Positions 48,027 through 58,424 of a DNA stretch of 64,000 nucleotides are shown here, in pieces; the first letter of the stretch is position 1; each line of letters opens with the position of its first letter. The stretch spans positions 62,001-126,000 of the forward strand of contig WBMZ01012755.1 in the NCBI GenBank assembly GCA_013400975.1, given 5' to 3'. Made by a program: the position numbers and the translations under genes. This stretch comes from Atrichornis clamosus (Eukaryota > Chordata > Aves > Passeriformes > Menuridae). Under the pieces are notes generated by a model. That model had not been told where the DNA came from. It did no database searches and was given only the letters and a program-made list of their open reading frames with translations.

Positions 48027-50844
48027 GTAACAGCTATCTCCATGACGGACTAACCTTGAGATTTCTGGATAGAACTATTTTAGACCCTGATTACTTTTTT
48101 TTTCTATCTCAACAACCATGTCCTGTCCCAATTCCAGTCTCTGATTTCTTGAAAGGTGAGCTAAAGAACTGAATATATATTTTATATAAGCAGGGGATGT
48201 TTACCAAACCACCTGTTCTTCTCCAGTTTAAGAATAAAACCTTTATTGTGCAGATTATTAAGGCAATGTAAGCAATGTGGGTTGAATAGGAAAGCCTTGT
48301 ATCTGAATCTATGCAATAAAAAGGGGGTGTCTAAATCTCACATGTAACTACAGTTCCAATAGGTGTAGTTGGTGCCTGTCAGTGCTCACTTCCTAAGGTA
48401 TTTGTTTTCTCCAGCTCCTCCCCACAGGTCAGGGAATTCTGGGAAATAAAATTCTCATTTTATAAGATAAGATTGAGTAGGTATCGGTTGTCTGCAGAAA
48501 GTTTATTTTTGCTCTATACCTTTGGCCAAAATCATGTGTTTCCTTGAATATAATTTCTACTGTGTGTGTGACTGGCATATCAATTCCCTAGCAGTATTGA
48601 CTAGTATTATTCTTATATGATATTATTTCAAAAATCTTTATTCTTATCCCTGTCAGCCTACAAAAATCATATTGTCATAATGCACCAACGCAACTATATC
48701 CATAGAAACCTAAGAACGACTACTGTTCTAGCAAAATAAATGACATGTACATTTTATTTTCTTTCTCATATGTGAAGATCTACACTGATAAAAATAAGCT
48801 CACAGAACAAAGGGCCCTACTATTTCAGTAGGTAATCAAACTCTCTGCTAGCTCACAATCTCACTAGGTCTGACTTTCCCATTTATAACAAAATTATCTT
48901 TCTCTGATTTATTTGAGAGTTTAGAAAATAAGCTTTTTGGAGTACAGACTCTCAATTAATTGGCTGGAATTAATAATTGTATAATTTGGGGATCTATTAA
49001 CTAGTAAAGAGAGGTTGTACTTTCCACAAATATACTAACAATTTTTTATTTTAAGATTATAGATTTTCCACATTTACAACACTTTTTTTCAGCAAAAGTG
49101 ACATGAACCAGAGATTTTGCTTTCTGTTTAAAGAAATTCCCTATACTTGCATATGACTTAAAAATAAGTGTGCCCATCATTTCTTGAAGCAAAGTCTATT
49201 GATTATTTTTTCCCTCCTGTGCAACTCAAGTTCCATGTCATTCAGCTTCTGTTTTACATGCATGAGGTATCATCTGATACAGGGTCCTGATTTTTTCATA
49301 AGAATTTTGCATTTTGACAGTAAATGAGACTTTCGCAGATAATTGATGAACTTCCTTGCTCTCAAATCAAACTGATTCACTTCTGGAGAAATCCATGAAC
49401 AATTTTTTGTGTGTGACAGCATGATGCATGTTTGCCGTGATGAAGTGATACTCTCCTAACCCCTCATCTTTTTTCTGTAGATATTAAGCACTGATAATCT
49501 TCACTTTGCTGAAAAGGACCTCTCTGATTTATAACACTCATGCTTGCTAATTTATCTGTAAAGGCTAATTAGATGGCTGAAGTGCTCAAATGAGTCAGTA
49601 GTAAAATAGCCATTGTAGCAAGGACTTACCCACTATCAATGTAAATCATTTCTCCCTTTTTATAAGACCCAAAAAAATCATCTGTTCATTGCCTATGCCT
49701 TGTTCACTGTTTCAGGTTCACTTTTCTATGGGCCAATTAAAGTCATGTTTGCAGAAATATATTTCAACACAATTTAGCAGGAAGCAGTAAGTGGAAAAAG
49801 TGAAAAGAACAAGGCAGAGATTTGGATTAACTGAGCATAACCTCTACACTGGACTCAGACCTTAGTAATGAACAAATTATTTTTATCTAGAGGGCCAGCA
49901 AAAGGCAAAATACAAATATCATTTCACAATACAATTAAACATAAAAATTAAGATTATCCTGTTGATATTCCCAGCATGAGCACTGTTAAGGTATGAGCTC
50001 TCATAGAGCTGGGGTTTTGTTTGATTTTTTTTTTAATGCTACTTTACAGTACCTCTTGTTTAGTATGTGAGGCATTTTGCAGATCTGTCGAGTTCACCAA
50101 CAACAGTACTGGTTGTGTTACCATTTGTCATTGAGGCAATTCTCTACTTAAAAGACACTTCATGTTCTATAGTCTGTTCCTTCCTGTGCCCTCTGTAGTT
50201 CTAGTGATCTAAATAAATCAAGATCCCTTTACAGCAGTGCATTAATGTGGAAACAACCCAGAGCTCCTACCCAGCTCATCAGAGTTAACATCTTCTTATA
50301 TGTTTTTACCTTGCAGTTATATAGTGAGTTTGAAGGAGATGAGGGTATTATCTGCAAATTGCATACATATATTTTGTCAGGTAGCAAAATTTATATAGAC
50401 CTATTATTTCTGAGTCTTTCCATATCCATCCTGAGAATATATGCTCTCTTTAAAATACTGTACATCTAACTGTCCCCTAAATCACCTTGGAGACTTCTGT
50501 CAAAAAGAATAGGATTAAAGCTATTAAGAGTTTTCCAAAGTACACATCCTTCTAATAATCATAATACTAGTTTCATTTTCTGTTTATGACAATGCAAAAT
50601 AATTATTGATTTATTCAAAGGCAGCAAAGAGTCTTTCTGAAAGTACTGGAAGTGATTCTGAGTTAGAATGATGAAGTGCCTAACAGCCAATATTCTACAG
50701 CAAAAAGCAGCTCTCTGTCATTAAAATATATGCAACAGTCAGGATATTGCTAAAATGTGTTTAGTTTTAGAATGTATTATTTATGAAACAAACTTGATTT
50801 TCATTTGCCTCTTTCATTATCTCCTTCCTTTTCTATTTTTCTAG
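48027..50844. other. AT-rich non-genic stretch with an isolated strong splice-acceptor-like sequence
   Basis: No coding interval is convincing. 'TCCTAAC', then a C/T-rich run and 'ttttttctgtag' ending at 49480, form an excellent-looking branch point and acceptor. However, all three frames downstream meet stops within about 50 bases. Confidence 0.45.
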
Positions 50845-51043
50845 GATATGTTATAGCCATCTGTATTCAAAACACAATGTTAAGATTGTATGTTTCCTGC
50901 TAGATGAGTGCTTTAAAAAGTCCAAGGAAATTTATAGCAAATGGCGGCAGATAACTGATGAAGACTTACTGGCTGCTTTATCTACCAAAGTTGTATGGTT
51001 TTGTAAGCCTGGTACTTCATTAAATAAATGTCTTCAATTTTAA
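50845..51043 (+). CDS. Possible coding exon after a strong acceptor, unknown protein
   Basis: The acceptor tract 'ctccttccttttctattttt' runs directly into 'ctag' with AG at 50843-50844, the best-looking polypyrimidine tract I noticed here. One downstream frame (from 50846) is open for 65 codons to TAA at 51041-51043; the other two meet stops early. Residues include SHLYSKHNVKIVCFLLDECF and KEIYSKWRQITDEDLLAAL, of protein-like mixed composition. If terminal, the exon would end at the TAA. If internal, GTAAGC at 51003 is a possible donor. Its phase is incompatible with direct joining to 47900-48026. I do not recognise the family; chance or a pseudogene remain possible. Confidence 0.3.
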
Positions 51044-53629
51044 GATGCAGTTGACTCACTCTTTAATTTGAATAGTTCTAGTGTTACAGTAAAGATTTTT
51101 ATGTTGCATTTACTGAAAATAGCTCAGCTATTTAGTCCCTGAATAATTATTTTAATACATTGAAGTATAATCATAATAGAATCACTTCATCCTCGTGTTA
51201 AAATACTGGAATGAAGCTGAAAGAAAGCCATAGGATCATCCAGGATCATTAATAATGGTAAAGAGTAGCCAGAATGAGAACAGGACAAAGAGCATCTCAG
51301 GATATAACTGCAGTAGGAAATGGTAAGGAAAAAAAGAGGGAACACCATGGAGCACTAGGGAAAGCTGAGCTCTAGGCAAAAGTTTTATAATGGAGGTCCT
51401 AATCTGTTTCCAACACCACCACTAAACAGCACACTTAATCTGGCTGGAACAAGAATCTTTGCCATTGAGGTAGAGAGAGTCAAAGACAAAAATATTTGCT
51501 TGACACCTAGAAAGCCAACTAGACTATTTGTCTATCCAACTCCAATAATTGATTACATAGATAAGGCTGTTTCTTTTCCCTGGGGGTTGGATTTTGAGGT
51601 GGGAGTTTGGGGCTGGGTTTTTTGTGAACTTTAAACAGCTTAACCACATGCTTGTCTCAGTCCTACTTAAAGACACAAAAAACCATCAAAGCCACTCCTA
51701 GCTGCTTCTTCATAGGTCTGAAAGATAATTAAGTTATTTTCCTTCAGTATCTTCAGCTTGCTAAGTGCTCAACTTAAAAAGGAAGGAAACAGTCTAATAA
51801 TGTGCATGCTGAAGTGTAGTTAGCTATTCATAGCTTATAATATCTTTCAGAGAAGACAGGATTAGTGGCCCAAAACAGCAGGCCAAATTCAAAATCTCTT
51901 CCATGGCTCCCATGCACTAGAGAACAACACATGTGTGGACATGCACACACACAGACAGTGGCTGGGGAAAGGTGTCCTTCACTCTGGAGAAAAGCTGCAC
52001 AAAATATGAGACAGAAAATTAGAAAGTAATTGCCCAAGGGATGAGTATGGCTTCCTGTTTTCAAACAGAGAATCAGGTGGGTTCCTTTATGAGCACAGAA
52101 ATTCATCACATGGGCTTGCATTTACTGATGGAAAGATGGGAAAATTAACTGAATGGACTCACAGCTGCACTAATACACAAAGGTAGTTTTCTAAACCAAA
52201 GACTTAACTAAGCATGCATTCAATCAAGATTGTATTCTTCTATCTTGGTAATTAGATTGAAGATAAAATGTATTTTCTTCTCACATTTCTGCTCAATGTG
52301 TACAAATAAAAATGCTATGCTCTGCTACACTTCATCTGCAGTTCATAGTTGGTTTTAAAAAGCTTAATGAACAAATTTTTATAGAATAAATTACTCGGAT
52401 GCATTTCATGGAAAAATGTTAGCATGAAAGCAGAATGCCACTGTATTACAATTTTGCAGACTTTATTTTTTTTCCAAATAAGGAAACTGTGTCAAATTAA
52501 ATTCATTGTAACAAAACTTGTGAAAAAGAATTAATAAAACCAAAACAAAAACCAAAACCAAAAAAACAACCCAAAAGTACAGAAGCCAAGCTTCTGAAGG
52601 TGGAAGTTGCTACTACAGAGCACATCTAGACAACAGCATGGATTCCTAGCTCTGTGCCAGTGCACAGGTGTGCTCTTGTTCCCTACATTTGCACAGCAGT
52701 ATCACCACCCCTTGCCCTCAATATCACAATTTCATGTCCATGATCCTCTTTACATCTCCCTCTTCTGAAAGCAGGGCCCAATCCTGTCCCTGCCTGCCTT
52801 CACTCCCCCGATACTCTGTGGAGTTTCTCCCATTTTATCATCTCTGTTCTTGCTATGTCACATTAGCACATTCAGTATGGAAGGCACAAGCTGGGGAACA
52901 AGTTATGTACATACAGCAGCAATTTACAGCAAATGTAGTTGCTGTATGTAAAAATTTATCTTACAGATCAGCTGAGGACTTCCTTACTGAAGATGCCTCT
53001 GTTATCAGTTTAAAGTGATCACATTCCCTCACTGGTACATGCAACACAGACTCATAGCAGCCACTAGACTTATACTGAAATCCCCTGAAATAACGCATAA
53101 GATAAAAAAGTACAGCCAAAAGTCTGAAGCATCTTATCTACAGTGCACTAGTGCACTTAGGAAAGATTACTACAAAGGACATAGCACCCAACTCTTTACA
53201 AGATATTTGCACTGCACTTATATGGTCTTAAATGTTGACTTCCTTTTTCTTTTTTTAATCTATTTTGCATATGATAAAAGGCTGTTTTTTACTTGTGGCT
53301 TTGGAGGGACAGGTAAAAAAACCAACATGGCTTGAGGTACCAAGACTAGTTTCAACAAAATCTGAGGATCACAGAAATACTCTTGAGGCTTTTGAGCTTG
53401 GATGAACAGACAACTGAGAGTCCACAAATTAGTTTTAAGAGAGTAATGAATTTATGTCTAAAACCCATGGTATTTTCAGTAGGCTTCAGTGTGCCAGAAA
53501 GGGTTCAGATATTCGTGGAAAAAATGAACTCTTGGACCATATGAAAAACAGACTGGAAAATCTTCTTAGTGGAAATAATTAGCCAGTCTGTAGCCAGCCT
53601 ACAACAATATAAGCCCCAGTTAATCAAGA
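51044..53629. other. AT-rich non-genic stretch
   Basis: No gene or element is recognised. Small simple-sequence patches occur, such as a short CA run near 51946 and an A/C-rich tract near 52534-52572. Frames of 97-116 codons near 51.8, 52.7 and 53.0 kb lack supporting features. Confidence 0.5.
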
Positions 53630-54197
53630 TGCTATTCTGGTTTTGACTGGGACAGAGTTTATTTTCTTCTTAGTAGCTGGTAGAGTGCTGTGGCTTGGAT
53701 TCAGTGGGAGAATAATGTTGATAACATACTGATGTTTTGGCTGCTGCTCAGCAGTACTTTCCCTAAGGCACTTTCAGTGTCTCATGCTCTGCTAGCAAGG
53801 AGGTACACAAAAAGCTGGGAGAGAGAATGGCCAGGAAAGATGACCCAAACTGGCCAAATGGATGGTCCATACCACAGAACACCATACCCAGTGTATACAC
53901 TAGGGGGAGTTACTTTGAAGGGGAATGAGCACTGCTCAGGGGCAGGCTGTGCATCCATCAGAGGGTGGGGAGCAAGTGTGGTGTGCATCACTTGTTTCTC
54001 TTGGGTTTCATCTCCTCTCCCTCTCCTTTTTATTTAAATTATTAGTGGTAATAGTGGTATTATTATATTTCACTTTGCTTTAATTATTAAACTTGAATTT
54101 TGTTTTCTTTCCTGACTCCCCTCCCCATCCCACCATGGGGGCAGAAGGGAAAAGAGCAAGCAGCTGTGTGGGTATTTGGCTGCCAGCTGGGGTTAAA
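53630..54197 (+). mobile_element. Endogenous retrovirus LTR, family D
   Basis: It begins TGCTATTCTGGTTTTGACTG and continues 'acagagtttattttcttctt', 'tgttgataacata' and 'gctgctgctcagcagtac'. Then come 'cacaaaaagctgggagagag', 'acccaaactggccaaatgg', a T/A-rich part with 'tattaaacttg', 'cccatcccaccatggggg' and 'gctgccagctggggttaaac'. This is the order of the LTR that is split by a CR1 at 57560-58424, although its middle differs. The normal last bases after 'ggggttaaac' are replaced by the start of a different LTR remnant at about 54198, so the 3' terminus is cut or fused. Confidence 0.78.
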
Positions 54198-54419
54198 CAT
54201 GAGGTTCTCCAAAAGCTCATTTTACTTTTCATTATCCTGTTCTGTTTCTGTTAGTACCATAAATTTACTTTCATATCTTTTAAACTGGAGCCTCTCTTGG
54301 GTCCTTATCTCAACTCATGAAAGCTTTGAATTTTTTTTCTCTCCTCTGTCCAGGTGCGCAGGGAGTGAGCAGGTGGTTCCCATGGGTGCCTGGCCTCCAG
54401 CCAGGCTCAAACCACAACA
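54198..54419 (+). mobile_element. 5' LTR remnant (last about 220 bp) of a deleted provirus
   Basis: From 'tctccaaaagctcatttta' to 'ctcaaaccacaaca' the segment is a direct repeat of the last 214 bp of the LTR at 54747-55730, at roughly 90 percent identity by eye. The poly-A signal of the 3' copy (AATAAA at 55569) reads CATAAA here. It is fused on its left to a different LTR family. Divergence between the two LTR copies implies an old insertion. Confidence 0.82.
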
Positions 54420-54746
54420 ATTTTGGTGGAGAATGCAGGCCAGTTCTTGAGGATATTGAGATAAGGATACTAACTGGGAGAAGTAACAGGCAAAACAAGT
54501 ACTAATAGTGTTAGATGCTGCACTATAGAGCAGAATGATTGTAGGAAACTCTGTTGTAAGGTGAAGGGGTGGAGGGGTGGATCAAGGGGTGGATCTTGTG
54601 TAAATTGTCTATCTTATGTTCTGTGTGATGACGGTGAGATTTTGGGTTTGGTGTGGGGAAATTTTTCTTTCTTTTCCCTTTTGTTTAGTTTAGTTGCTTG
54701 GTGATGATTCTTAAATATGTGATTCACAGAGGTGAGGGGTGGAATA
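54420..54746 (+). mobile_element. Residual proviral internal region with PBS-like and PPT sequences
   Basis: Only about 330 bp separate the two LTR copies, so gag, pol and env are gone. Directly after the 5' LTR remnant, 'ttttggtggagaatgcaggc' begins with the TGG expected of a tRNA primer-binding site; I cannot name the tRNA. At the right end a purine tract abuts the 3' LTR. No retroviral protein frame survives. The sequence between contains a short GGGGTGGA-type repeat near 54565-54592. Confidence 0.72.
54728..54744 (+). other. Polypurine tract adjoining the 3' LTR
   Basis: AGAGGTGAGGGGTGGAA lies two bases before the TG that starts the 3' LTR at 54747. That is the correct place for the plus-strand primer of a retrovirus, and it fixes the LTR boundary and orientation. 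Confidence 0.75.
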
Positions 54747-55730
54747 TGTCATAGTTTTGCAAGGCCTGGTTTTGGTAGTGGGGGGGCTGCAGGCGTGGCT
54801 CCTATGAGAAGCTGCTAGAAGCCCCACCATCATGTCCTGCAGGGCCTGTGTCTGTCTGGCTGCAAAGATGGACATGCTGTGGGCCAGGACTGGGCCAACA
54901 GGAAATGGCGGTAACACCTCTCTGATAACATATTTAAGAAGGAATTCAAAACAATCCTGGTGGCGCAGTTTTAATTCCAGACAGGGAGGTGGAGTGAGTG
55001 AGAAGATGTGAGCAGAAAAACAACATGGAGGCTCCAAGGTCAGTTCAGAAGGAGGGGAAGGAGGTACAGGAGCCGGAGCCGAGATTCCTCTGCAGCTGGT
55101 GGTGAAGATCATGGTGAGGCAGGTGTCCCTCTGCAGCCCATGGAGGACCACAGGAGTGCAGAGACCCACCTGCAGCCCGTGGAGGGGCCCACACTGGAGC
55201 AGGTGGATGCTTGAAGAGTACTGCAACCTGTGGAGGAGTGACCCATGCTGCAGCAGNGTGGAGGAGTATGCTGCAGCAGTTTGAGGGCTGCTGTTGCCTG
55301 TGGGATGGACTCATACTGCAGAAGACCCTGGAGAACTGTCTCCCAGAGGGGACCAGGGGACCCCACAGAACAGCAGGGGAGGACTGTTCCAATCCTTGAA
55401 CAGCGGAAGAAGCCACAGGTGATTAACTGATCAAAGAAATCCCATTCTCTCTCTCCCTGCACCATTTGGGTAGGAGGTAGAGCTGGGAGGAGGGAGTGGG
55501 GTGGGGAAGAAGGTGGTCTCCAAAAGCTCATTTTACTCTTCATTATCCTGTTCTGTTTCTGTTAGTGTAATAAATTTACTTTCATATCTTTTAAGCTGGA
55601 ACCTCTCTCGGGTGCTTATCTCAACTCATGAAAGCTTTGAATTTTTTTCCTCTACTCTGTCCAGCTGCGCAGGGAGTGAGTGGGTGGTTTCCATGGGTGC
55701 CCGTCATTCAGCCAGGCTCAAACCACAACA
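54747..55730 (+). mobile_element. Complete 3' LTR of the deleted provirus (984 bp)
   Basis: It starts TGTCATAGTTTTGCAAGG after the purine tract and ends CAAACCACAACA, giving TG...CA termini. Its first 650 bp follow the family C LTR layout ('gggggggctgcaggcgtggc', 'ggtaacacctctctgata', 'catatttaagaagg', 'gcagcccatggaggacc', tandem-type units with 'acccatgctgcagcag'). Its last 210 bp, with AATAAA at 55569-55574 and 'tctgtccagctgcgcaggga', differ from 17187 and 37440, so it is a related subfamily. One undetermined base lies at 55257. Frames of up to 171 codons crossing it on the minus strand are not genes. Confidence 0.88.
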
Positions 55731-57033
55731 CCATGACAGATACACAACCAAAACCTTGAAGATAAGCAAATGAGTATCATCTTCTTTGATCTGATATAAA
55801 TTTCCGTTCACAAGTGATAGAAGCAACATTAAGGTTTCAGGGAAGGGTAATAAATTAAGATACTCATCTTAAATCATATTGCACGTGCAGTGAGAAAGAG
55901 AATATTCTGTTGGAATGAGCATGTTTGCTGAAGGGTGACGTGCTTCTTCAGTGGGTGTGCTACAGAAGATGATTTCAGCCACAGAGGGAAATTAGGACTG
56001 ACAAGCTAAATAGTCCTGACAATTTTGTGTGTGGACAGGATGTATTCTGGTACAGCATTTACCACTGGAACTCTGCAACAGCTCTGGCTGCCAGTCAACA
56101 TTCACAATCCCTTGAAACAGAAACAGTAGGCAAAAGAGCCATTTCTTGGGCCATTTCCAGATTTATTTTTTTTTGGCTAATAGAGTTTGCATTTCAGCCA
56201 GCTGCATTGGATCTTTAAAACTCTTAAAATTTGCACAGAAATTCAGTGTAGCTAAAAGGTATCTGAGATCAAAAAGCCTACCAATGTCATATATTCAAAA
56301 CCAAGGTTCCCCCCACCCATCCATCTTCATTTCTTGCTACTTCCATTATGTTAATTTCAAATGCTTTCAACAAAGAAGATATCCTTTTAAACCTGGTGAA
56401 AACCATTCCCTGTGAAACAATGAAAGCATCACATATATACAATAGCAGAACTTGGTTGTAAATGAATATGTTATTGAGTTGGAGGAAGCTTCATAGCTTA
56501 TTCCCATGGAATTAGATAAAAGGGATAATTTGAAGTGTATTGTTGTCCAACACTGAGCTTTTGACTTTGTGAACATTCTTTGTTTTTCCTGTGTAACATA
56601 TTTCATTTCAGATAACTCTATCAGCATAAGAAAGCTATCTTAGCAATGCAAAGGGAAAGACATCTGTCATTATTCTTAGCGACAGAGCTGATGACAGTGT
56701 TTACTAAAAGGCTGTCCAAATCTCCCTAGCAAAGACCTATTTTTCACTTGCTCATGTTGTCATGAACTTTTAAGTCATTTAGGCTGAAACTTTCTGTGCT
56801 CCAAATGCCTCTGTCAAGTGAACTGTGTGTGCATGTGCAAGGAAAGCTTCAGTCCAATCAATATCAAAGAGCTTGTCTTGACAAACTGACCAAAAGGTAA
56901 GAAATGTCTTTTTATGTCTTGAAAACTGTGCTTTGTTACAAGGCTTATTTTGACTATACTTTCCCCTCACTCTGAGAGCAGTGGATCACATTTAATTGAA
57001 TCCCTCTTAGCCACACGTTACCACTTCACAATG
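55731..57033. other. Non-genic stretch
   Basis: Nothing is recognised between the provirus and the next CR1. Frames are short and AT-biased. Confidence 0.5.
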
Positions 57034-57165
57034 AATCATAGAATGGTTTGGGCTGGAAGGGACCTTAAAGATGATCTAGTTCTGACCCACCTGCCATGGA
57101 CAGGGACACCTTTCACTAGACCAGCTTGCTCAAAGCCTGGTTCAACATGGCCTTAAAGACTGCTG
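57034..57165 (-). mobile_element. CR1 LINE 3' fragment, minus strand
   Basis: AATCATAGAATGGTTTGGGC is the classic inverted CR1 3' end. It is followed by 'tggaagggaccttaaagatg', 'atggacagggacacctttca' and 'ttgctcaaagcctggttcaa'. The element is cut at about 57165 after only some 130 bp. The well-kept tail suggests a younger subfamily than the copy at 31531. Confidence 0.92.
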
Positions 57166-57559
57166 CAAATAGAGTCAGAAGTTCATCTACTTGTAGCTCT
57201 TACTGGTGTGGGGGAAAGAGCGAAAAAAAAAAGAAACAAACCCACACACAAAACTTGCATGTGATCATTGGAATCCTGCTGGATTTGGGTAGCTTAGTCA
57301 TGTGCAAATTGTGACTACATTTGTCAGAGAATTTCTATGAATTTTCATTTTCTTGTGTCTGCTAGGCCATGCTTTGTGCAGGATCTGACTGGTATTTGTC
57401 ATGTCACTGTCTTATATCCAAAAGCAGACAGCTACATTCATTGTCTGTAAAGAAACAACACATCAGAGATGAACAAATGGGGACAGGGGTCATGGGTGAG
57501 AGACCAGGACTGAGGCTATGGAAAGTACTAGTGAGGGAGAGGACCAGATACACATGAAA
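57166..57559. other. Spacer with an A-rich tract
   Basis: No element is recognised. A-rich sequence with interspersed C lies at about 57220-57250. The right part passes gradually into the split LTR, and its exact start is unclear. Confidence 0.45.
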
Positions 57560-57687
57560 GTCATTGCAAGGAATCTAGTGGTACATAGGGAGTTTGGAGG
57601 GGACACAGCGAGGACAGCTGACCCCACCTGGCCACAGGGATATTTAATATCATATGGCATCATGTTTAGCAAGAAAACTGGGAAAAG
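57560..57687 (+). mobile_element. Split LTR (family D type), left part
   Basis: 'gtttggaggggacacagcg', 'acagctgaccccacctggcc', 'agggatatttaatatcatat' and 'ggcatcatgtttagcaag' correspond to the middle of the LTR, just before its transcription start region. The first part of the LTR is missing or decayed. The sequence is interrupted by a CR1 at 57688 and resumes after it. Confidence 0.78.
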
Positions 57688-58139
57688 AATCACAGGATGA
57701 CAGAATCAATTAGGTTGGCAAAGACCTCTGAGATCAACACCACCATGTCAATTAGACTATGGCACTAAGTGCCACATCCAGTCTTTCCCAAAAACCAAAA
57801 GGGACAGTGATTCCATCACCTCTCTGAGCAGTCCATTCCAATGTCTAATCACACTTTCTGCGAAGAATTTCCTCCTGATGTAAAATCTGAACCTCCTCTG
57901 GTGAAGCTTGAGGCCATTTCCTCTCATCCTGTTGCTGGTTGCCTGGGAGAAGAGCCTGACTCCCCCCGGCTACAACCTCCTTTAAGGTAGTTGAATAGTG
58001 TGGTAATGTCTCCCCTGAGCCTCCTTTTCTCCAGACTAAACACACCTTCAGCTGTTCCTCACAAGACTCGTGCTCCAGACCATTCACCAGCTCCATCACC
58101 CTTCTCTGCACTTGCTCCAGCACCAAAATGTCTCCCTGA
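57688..58139 (-). mobile_element. CR1 LINE inserted into the LTR, minus strand
   Basis: The left end 'aatcacaggatgacagaatc' is the CR1 tail. It is followed by 'aggttggcaaagacctctga', 'gtgattccatcacctctctg', 'tcatcctgttgctggttgcc' and 'tgagcctccttttctccag'. It ends with 'cttgctccagcacc' and 'aaaatgtct', where similarity stops near 58134-58139. It is a 5'-truncated 450-bp copy. LTR sequence lies on both sides in the right order, so the CR1 arrived after the LTR. The exact right junction is uncertain by a few bases and no target duplication is evident. Confidence 0.9.
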
Positions 58140-58424
58140 ACTGAAGGAGGAAGGAGGCGATATTCAGAGTGATGGTGTTTGTCTTCCCAAGTAACTGTTA
58201 GGTGTGATGGAGCCCTGCTTTCCTGGGGATGGCTGAACCCCTGCCTGACCATGGGAAGTCTAGAATGAATTCCTTGCTTTGCTTGCACCCATCACTTTTG
58301 CTTTCCCTATTAAACTGTCTTTATCTCAACCCAAGAGTTTTCTCACTTTTACCCCCTCGAATCTCTTCCCCATCCCACCAGGGCTAGAGTGGTGCTTGGT
58401 TAGTGGCTGGGGTTAAACCATGGC
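58140..58424 (+). mobile_element. Split LTR (family D type), right part
   Basis: It resumes with 'aaggaggaaggaggcgat', then 'cagagtgatggtgtttgtct', 'gtgatggagccctgctttcc', 'cctattaaactgtctttatc' (containing ATTAAA), 'caacccaagagttttctcac' and 'ctccatcccaccag'-like sequence. It ends 'ggggttaaaccatggca', the expected 3' terminus. The two parts together give a 5'-truncated solo LTR. Similar blocks occur in the LTR at 53630. Confidence 0.87.

Noticed and set aside
54711..55226. 171-codon minus-strand open frame, the longest in the window
   Set aside because: It lies within the proviral 3' LTR, antisense to it; the GC-rich repeated LTR sequence keeps several frames open by chance.
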